Below the pieces are notes generated by a model. The model did no database searches, was not told the origin of the DNA, and saw nothing but the letters and a program-made list of their open reading frames with translations. This document shows positions 7,635 through 11,114 of a stretch of DNA of 11,114 nucleotides, in pieces; positions within the stretch are counted from its first letter, which is position 1, and every line of letters starts with the position of its first letter. Source of the DNA: Sphingomonas sp. 32-62-10. GTDB lineage: Bacteria > Pseudomonadota > Alphaproteobacteria > Sphingomonadales > Sphingomonadaceae. The stretch lies in assembly GCA_002280555.1 (NCBI GenBank), contig NCEE01000041.1, forward strand, positions 1-11,114. The letters are read 5' to 3'. The position numbers and the translations under genes are program-made.

Positions 7635-7656
7635 GGGTAACGTCGGGGGGTAACGT
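7635..7656. repeat. Direct repeat GGGTAACGT x2 upstream of guaB
   Basis: Nine-base direct repeats at 7635-7643 and 7648-7656, 13 bp apart start to start, 25-46 bases upstream of the guaB ATG (reading ACGTTACCC twice on the guaB strand). They sit in the 238-bp spacer between divergent guaB and the SPFH gene and would fall in the guaB leader or promoter. They could be a regulator site, but nothing else in the sequence shows this. I found no convincing -35/-10 pair for either divergent gene in 7611-7848. Confidence 0.35.
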
Positions 7657-7848
7657 GGCGGCCCATGTAACCAAAGCTGCCCCAAGGCGCTAGGGCGCGT
7701 TTGGACTGTATGCCATTTGGTACCATCAGCGCCGTTCACAATGCCGCCATGTCGCATTCCGCTGTTAGCAGCCCGGAATAATGGTAGAAATGCGCTTCGA
7801 GATTGACAAACGGGCCGCCACTTGGCGCTGCGCACAGGAGTGTACGTG

Positions 7849-8826
7849 ATGGAAGTGATGTTGGGGCTGATCGGTGGCCTGCTGGTGCTGGTGATCGGCT
7901 ATCTGCTGGCGAGCGTGAAGATGGTGCGCCAGGGCTATCAATACACGATCGAGCATTTCGGGCGCTTCACCACGGTCGCGCGGCCGGGGCTGAATTTCTA
8001 TCCCGCGTTTTTCTACGGTGTCGGCCAGCGCATCAATATGATGGAGCAGGTGCTCGATGTGCCGCAGCAGGAGATCATCACCAAGGATAACGCGATGGTC
8101 GCGGTCGACGGGGTGGTGTTCTTCCAGGTGCTCGATGCCGCCAAGGCCGCTTATGAGGTGAGCGACCTGTTCGTCGCGATCATGCAGTTGGCGACCACCA
8201 ATCTGCGTACCGTGATGGGATCGATGGATCTCGACGAGTTGCTGTCCAAGCGCGATGAGATCAACGCGCGGCTCCTCAGCGTGGTCGATCACGCCACCAA
8301 CCCCTGGGGCGTCAAGATCACCCGGGTAGAGATCAAGGACATCCGCCCACCGGTCGATATCGTCAACGCCATGGCGCGCCAGATGAAGGCCGAGCGCGAA
8401 AAGCGCGCCAACATCCTTGAAGCGGAAGGATCGCGCGCATCCGAAATTCTGCGCGCCGAAGGGCAGAAACAGGCGCAGATCCTGGAAGCCGAGGGCCGTC
8501 GCGAGTCGGCGTTTCGCGACGCCGAAGCCCGCGAGCGTGCGGCAGAGGCCGAAGCCAAGGCGACTCAGCTCGTCTCCACCGCGATCGAACAGGGCAGCCC
8601 GCAGGCGATCAATTATTTCATCGCGCAGAAATATGTCGAAGCCGTCGGCAAGTTTGCGACATCGCCCAATGCCAAGACGATCCTGTTCCCGGTAGAGGCA
8701 ACCCAGCTGATCGGCACGCTGGGCGGCATCGGCGCGCTGGCCCGTGAGGCGCTGGGCGAGAATGCGGCGTCTCCGCCCACCCCGCCTGCCAAGGTGCGCG
8801 GCCCGTTCGAGCCGCGCGACCAGTGA
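7849..8826 (+). CDS. qmcA: SPFH (stomatin/prohibitin) domain membrane protein, QmcA-like
   Basis: Membrane-anchored scaffold protein of the SPFH superfamily, thought to form oligomeric microdomain assemblies; the precise role of QmcA is not settled. The 325 residues start at ATG 7849, chosen because AGGAG (7836-7840) lies eight bases upstream. An N-terminal transmembrane segment covers residues 4-22 (MLGLIGGLLVLVIGYLLAS). The SPFH core spans about 28-180, with RPGLNFYPAFF, QQEIITKDNAMVAVDGVVFF and TTNLRTVMGSMDLDELLSKRDEIN. A charged coiled coil with repeated ILEAEG units covers about 178-242, and a hydrophobic tail contains QLIGTLGGIGAL. There is a single N-terminal membrane helix. The nfeD gene begins nine bases after the stop, the same pairing as E. 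coli qmcA-ybbJ. GTG 7846 is a close alternative start; an in-frame TTG at 7822 is unlikely. Confidence 0.92.
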   Translation: MEVMLGLIGGLLVLVIGYLLASVKMVRQGYQYTIEHFGRFTTVARPGLNFYPAFFYGVGQRINMMEQVLDVPQQEIITKDNAMVAVDGVVFFQVLDAAKAAYEVSDLFVAIMQLATTNLRTVMGSMDLDELLSKRDEINARLLSVVDHATNPWGVKITRVEIKDIRPPVDIVNAMARQMKAEREKRANILEAEGSRASEILRAEGQKQAQILEAEGRRESAFRDAEARERAAEAEAKATQLVSTAIEQGSPQAINYFIAQKYVEAVGKFATSPNAKTILFPVEATQLIGTLGGIGALAREALGENAASPPTPPAKVRGPFEPRDQ

Positions 8827-8835
8827 GGATCGCGC

Positions 8836-9297
8836 ATGTCGGTTGACGACTTGATTGCCAATGCCGCGCTGCTCTGGATTGTCGCCGCAATCCTGCTCGG
8901 CGCGGCGGAACTGGCGATCCCGGGCGTGTTTCTGGTGTTCCTCGCGATTGCGGCCGCGATTACCGGTTTGGCGGTGTTTGCGCTGCCGGCGCTCACTTTG
9001 CCGTTGCAATTGCTCGCTTTTGCGGTCTGGAGCGTCGTATCGATCCTGATCGGACGGCGCTGGTATCATGATTATCCGGTCGCCACTGAAGACCCCATGC
9101 TCAATGATCGCGGCGCGCGCATGATCGGCGAAGTCGTGACGGTAGTAGAAGCGATCGCTGATGGCGAAGGGCGCGTACAAGTGGGCGACGGCGTCTGGTC
9201 AGCGCTTGGAGCGGATGCTGCGGTAGGCACAAGACTGCGGGTTGCCGGCATGCGCGGCGGCAAGCTGGTCGTCGAGGCGCAAGTCGCGCTGCGCTGA
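8836..9297 (+). CDS. NfeD-family membrane protein (YbbJ-like), partner of the SPFH protein
   Basis: NfeD-like proteins are short membrane proteins with a C-terminal OB-fold domain, encoded next to SPFH proteins and thought to act with them. The 153 residues show hydrophobic segments at about 11-75 (LLWIVAAILLGAAELAIPG, then VFLVFLAIAAAITGLAVFAL, then LQLLAFAVWSVVSILIG). The family-typical AELAIPGVFLVF is present, followed by a basic RRWYH boundary and a soluble beta-rich domain at about 85-153 (ARMIGEVVTVVEAI, GRVQVGDGVWSA, RLRVAGMRGGKLVVE). ATG 8836 is preceded by GAGGAT (8825-8830), which overlaps the end of the SPFH gene. This short form lacks the N-terminal ClpP-like protease domain of long NfeD proteins. 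Confidence 0.92.
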   Translation: MSVDDLIANAALLWIVAAILLGAAELAIPGVFLVFLAIAAAITGLAVFALPALTLPLQLLAFAVWSVVSILIGRRWYHDYPVATEDPMLNDRGARMIGEVVTVVEAIADGEGRVQVGDGVWSALGADAAVGTRLRVAGMRGGKLVVEAQVALR

Positions 9298-9384
9298 AGC
9301 GACGGACGATGGCGCGGCAACCATCGCGGTGCTGTCACGTTGAGGGGGTAAACGATAATCCCCTAGCCTACAGGAGCACGACGC

Positions 9385-9786
9385 ATGAGCATTTTCGGCA
9401 TGATCAAGGACGCCATCTGGGGCAAAGCCGCCGCCAAGGCCGCGCCAGCCCCGGCGCCCGCGCCTGTTGCGGCAGGCGCCCCCGCCGCAGCACCCGTAGC
9501 CGCAACCCCTGCGCCGAGCGCGCCCGTCCAGGTCGACGTCACCGCGTTGCTCGACGAGATCGCGTCGCATCACAGCGAAAAGCTCAACTGGCGCACCTCG
9601 ATCGTCGATCTGATGAAGCTGATCGGACTCGATTCGAGCCTTACAAACCGCAAGGAACTCGCCGACGAACTCGGCTATACCGGCGAGAAGGACGGCAGCG
9701 CGGAGATGAACATCTGGCTGCACAAGCAGGTGATGAAAAAGCTCGCCGAAAATGGCGGGACGATCCCTGAAGAACTCACGCACTGA
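9385..9786 (+). CDS. DUF3597 domain protein
   Basis: A 133-residue protein of unknown function. A short conserved head MSIFGMIKDAIWG is followed by an Ala/Pro-rich linker (about residues 16-48, with runs such as APAPAPAPVAAGAPAAAPVA). The compact DUF3597 domain covers 49-133 (VDVTALLDEIASHHSEKLNW, SIVDLMKLIGLDSSLTNRKELADELGYTG, NIWLHKQVMKKLAENGGTIPEEL). There is no signal peptide or membrane helix, so it is probably cytoplasmic. AGGAG (9372-9376) lies eight bases upstream of ATG 9385, a good ribosome site. The 87-bp gap after nfeD, with a GATAAT at 9354-9359 but no matching -35, leaves it unclear whether it is transcribed separately. The domain name is assigned from memory of the family; function is unknown. 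Confidence 0.82.
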   Translation: MSIFGMIKDAIWGKAAAKAAPAPAPAPVAAGAPAAAPVAATPAPSAPVQVDVTALLDEIASHHSEKLNWRTSIVDLMKLIGLDSSLTNRKELADELGYTGEKDGSAEMNIWLHKQVMKKLAENGGTIPEELTH

Positions 9787-9810
9787 TCGTATCGATGGGA
9801 TAAGCAAGTC

Positions 9811-9892
9811 GATCGTCATTGCGAGCGCAGCGAAGCAATCCAGCGTTGGACGCGCCACCCTGGAATGCTTCACGTTGTTCGCAATGACGATC
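9811..9892. repeat. Dispersed palindromic repeat (GTCATTGCGA...AAGCAATCC type)
   Basis: Imperfect 82-bp inverted repeat. The outer arms GATCGTCATTGCGA (9811-9824) and TCGCAATGACGATC (9879-9892) pair perfectly over 14 bases. The inner arms AAGCAATCCAG (9833-9843) and CTGGAATGCTT (9860-9870) pair with one mismatch. The sequence resembles an intergenic palindrome common in alphaproteobacterial, particularly sphingomonad, genomes; this is recalled and was not searched. It sits 24 bp after the DUF3597 stop and could form a strong hairpin in RNA. There is no T-tract, so a terminator role is uncertain. Confidence 0.8.
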
Positions 9893-9957
9893 AAGGTAGT
9901 TGAAGCCGCGCTTATCGACAGGTGACTTGGATTGAATCAATCCTTAACCCGATAGCC

Positions 9958-10008
9958 CTGAGCGAAGTCGAAGGGCAAGCGCAACGCATGGGCTTCGACT
10001 TCGCTCAG
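9958..10008. repeat. Second palindromic repeat (CTGAGCGAAGTCGAAG type)
   Basis: The arms CTGAGCGAAGTCGAAG (9958-9973) and CTTCGACTTCGCTCAG (9993-10008) are perfect 16-base inverted complements around a 19-base loop. It resembles another widespread alphaproteobacterial intergenic palindrome and is unrelated in sequence to the one at 9811-9892. It lies between the convergent DUF3597 and DUF937 genes, 60 bp beyond the DUF937 stop, so it may act as a transcription barrier or RNA-end stabiliser for either. No T-tract follows on either strand. Confidence 0.8.
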
Positions 10009-10067
10009 CCCGAACGGCTGTGAGGGTCGATCGCCCTTACGTCTTTCTGCGCTGGGCATGACTTCAC

Positions 10068-10436
10068 TTACTTCTTGCCGAAAAACCCGCTCGCCAGCCC
10101 GGCGAGATCGTTGATCGGATTGCCATCGCCGTCGCGGTCGAGCATGCCACCGATCTGCCCCATCACACCGGATGCGCCAGCCCCGCCGAGCAGCGTCGCG
10201 AACTGCGCCAGCGATCCCTCGCCCCCAATATGGCCGACGATTTGCTGCAGAATATCGGGCGACAACCCCGTCGCCGATGCGGCCGTCTGCACGGTATCGC
10301 CGGGCGCCGGATGCGCCTTGCCGAGCGCACCAACGGCGGCTTCGACCTGTTCGGGCGTCAGGCCAACCTTGGCCGCCAAATTCTTGATATCGACATTCTG
10401 CGTCACCTGACCGAGCAATCCATCGAGCATCGACAT
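10068..10436 (-). CDS. DUF937 / YidB-like protein
   Basis: A 122-residue protein of the DUF937 (YidB) type, function unknown. From ATG 10436 it reads MSMLDGLLGQVTQNVDIKNL. Helical segments follow (AAKVGLTPEQVEAAVGALGK, GLSPDILQQIVGHIGG), then Gly-rich stretches (LLGGAGASGVMGQIGGML) and a final ASGFFGKK. Near the C-terminus the acidic loop LDRDGDGNPINDL has the D-x-D-x-D-G spacing of EF-hand or dockerin calcium loops. Similar acidic loops occur in other DUF937 proteins as I recall. The start is supported by AGGA seven bases upstream; a longer in-frame extension to 10544 lacks support. There is no signal peptide. It is convergent with DUF3597 across the palindrome-bearing spacer and divergent from the DUF885 gene. 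Confidence 0.82.
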   Translation of the reverse strand: MSMLDGLLGQVTQNVDIKNLAAKVGLTPEQVEAAVGALGKAHPAPGDTVQTAASATGLSPDILQQIVGHIGGEGSLAQFATLLGGAGASGVMGQIGGMLDRDGDGNPINDLAGLASGFFGKK

Positions 10437-10518
10437 AGGATAATCCTTCCTGATCGGGCGAGGGGTTCGTCCCGCAGGCAACCATAGCCGATAGCCCGCG
10501 CGAGCGACAGCAGATCGG

Positions 10519-10547
10519 TTGCGCAGCCGGATGGTGACGATCATAAG
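10519..10547 (+). promoter_or_regulatory. Weak candidate promoter for the DUF885 gene
   Basis: TTGCGC (10519-10524) and CATAAG (10542-10547) are separated by exactly 17 bases and lie 27 bases before ATG 10575. The matches to TTGACA and TATAAT are only 3/6 and 4/6, so position and spacing carry most of the case. It falls within the 138-bp spacer between divergent DUF937 and DUF885 genes. Confidence 0.22.
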
Positions 10548-10574
10548 TTAGGGCAATGTTCTGGGAGAATGCGG

Positions 10575-11114
10575 ATGCCGTTCAATCGTCGTGATCTTTT
10601 GCAAGGCACCGGCGCTGCGACCCTTGCGGCAATGCTCCCCGGAACTGCCTTTGGCGCGACAGGCGCCGATTCGGCAGCCACGACGCTGCTCGCTGATACT
10701 GCCGAAACGATGTTCGCTGATTACCCCGAAGCCGCTGCCGGGCTGGGACTTGACAAGGGCAAGCGCGCCGCTTTGAAGCACCGGCTCAGTGATCGCGGCC
10801 CCGCCGGCAAAGCGGCGGCAGCAAGCCACGCCAAGACCGTGCTCGGCAAATTGCGCAAGATCGATACGACGGCGCTGAGCCCGGGCATGCGCACCAATGT
10901 CGAGGTCGTCCAAACCGCCTATCAACGCGCGACTGACGGATATGCGCTGCCCTATGGCGACGTCGCCACGCTCACCTCCGGGTGGCGCAACTCGCCTTAT
11001 GTGGTCGCCCAGAATGTGGGGGCGTATCTCGATATCCCGCAGCTGCTCGATGTCGATCACCGGATCGATACGCCGGGCGATGCCGATGCCTATCTGGCGC
11101 GCATGATCGCCTAT
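10575..11114 (+). CDS. Tat-exported DUF885 family protein, N-terminal part (3' end outside window)
   Basis: The frame is open from ATG 10575 to the last base (180 codons, no stop). The N-terminus MPFNRRDLLQGTGAATLAAM has the twin-arginine pattern (NRRDLL followed by a moderately hydrophobic stretch and PGTAFGA), predicting export of a folded protein through Tat. The mature part (ADTAETMFADYPEAAAGLGLDKG, then AKTVLGKLRKIDTTALSPG, then RTNVEVVQTAYQRA, GWRNSPYVVAQNVGAYLDIP and DADAYLARMIAY) resembles the start of DUF885 proteins, a zinc-peptidase-like family usually around 550-600 residues long. The HExxH-like site expected further on is outside the window. GGGAG (10563-10567) lies seven bases upstream of the chosen ATG; an ATG at 10569 is in frame but too close to it. 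The substrate cannot be inferred. Confidence 0.8.
   Translation, partial: MPFNRRDLLQGTGAATLAAMLPGTAFGATGADSAATTLLADTAETMFADYPEAAAGLGLDKGKRAALKHRLSDRGPAGKAAAASHAKTVLGKLRKIDTTALSPGMRTNVEVVQTAYQRATDGYALPYGDVATLTSGWRNSPYVVAQNVGAYLDIPQLLDVDHRIDTPGDADAYLARMIAY

Noticed and set aside
7803..7808. Perfect TTGACA upstream of the SPFH gene
   Set aside because: No acceptable -10 lies 15-19 bases downstream; the region there is GC-rich and runs into the ribosome site.
7765..9180. 471-residue open frame on the - strand
   Set aside because: It lies opposite the SPFH and nfeD genes, is rich in Arg/His/Asp as expected for the reverse of a high-GC gene, and shows no domain. The + strand genes have clear family motifs and ribosome sites.
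9307..9326. Hairpin CGATGG...CCATCG after nfeD as a terminator
   Set aside because: The stem is only six base pairs with an eight-base loop and no T-tract, too weak to call.
9340..9359. TTGAGG with GATAAT as a promoter for the DUF3597 gene
   Set aside because: The two boxes are only eight bases apart. No -35 of any quality stands at the proper distance from GATAAT.
9199..9894. 231-residue open frame on the - strand beginning MIVIANNVKHSRV
   Set aside because: Its N-terminus (including DCFAALAMT) is a translation of the palindromic repeat at 9811-9892, and the rest is antisense to DUF3597 and nfeD. This kind of false ORF is common over such repeats.
1..11114. CRISPR array, insertion sequence, integron, toxin-antitoxin or other defence module
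   Set aside because: No regularly spaced repeats, transposase/integrase motifs, tRNA-like attachment sites or paired small toxin/antitoxin genes are visible. Gene content is core metabolism, envelope and ribosome maturation.

Overview
The window looks like chromosomal backbone of a high-GC alphaproteobacterium, most likely a sphingomonad (Sphingomonadaceae). Three things point there: the lptD-surA-pdxA-rsmA order, the DUF3597 / DUF937 / Tat-exported DUF885 proteins, and two kinds of dispersed palindrome (a GTCATTGCGA...AAGCAATCC type and a CTGAGCGAAGTCGAAG type) that I associate with sphingomonad genomes. The taxon is inferred from content and was not searched. I see no mobile element, CRISPR array, RNA gene or defence-type cassette. 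I also see no convincing new multi-gene system; the unusual part is damage and duplication around guaB.

Positions 2-4546 (+ strand) hold a tight envelope/cofactor/ribosome cluster. It starts with the C-terminal part of LptD, which inserts LPS into the outer membrane. SurA follows, the periplasmic chaperone that feeds LptD and other barrels. PdxA (pyridoxal phosphate synthesis) starts 7 bp after surA. RsmA (16S rRNA dimethylation) overlaps pdxA by 4 bp. The order matches the classical enterobacterial lptD-surA-pdxA-rsmA operon.

Positions 4548-7610 (- strand) are read towards that cluster: guaB, then rsmB (16S rRNA m5C methyltransferase), then a small exported TPR protein whose stop codon lies one base from the rsmA stop. 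guaB is broken as written. An internal deletion of roughly 180 bp (estimated from family length) removes the IMP-binding loop and the Arg-Tyr flap and shifts the frame. Less than 180 bp further on, a perfect 56-bp tandem duplication spans the guaB stop and the rsmB start. It creates a 19-codon mini-ORF whose stop overlaps the rsmB start codon. Either this is a real lesion in a gene normally needed for GMP synthesis, which implies another IMPDH copy or guanine uptake, or it is an assembly problem.

Positions 7611-7848 are the spacer between guaB and a divergent + strand pair (7849-9297): a QmcA-like SPFH membrane protein and its usual NfeD partner. A DUF3597 gene follows (9385-9786). Positions 9787-10067 carry two unrelated palindromic repeats between convergent genes. 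Next are a small DUF937 (YidB-like) gene on the - strand (10068-10436) and, divergent from it, the start of a Tat-exported DUF885 hydrolase-like gene (10575 to the window end).
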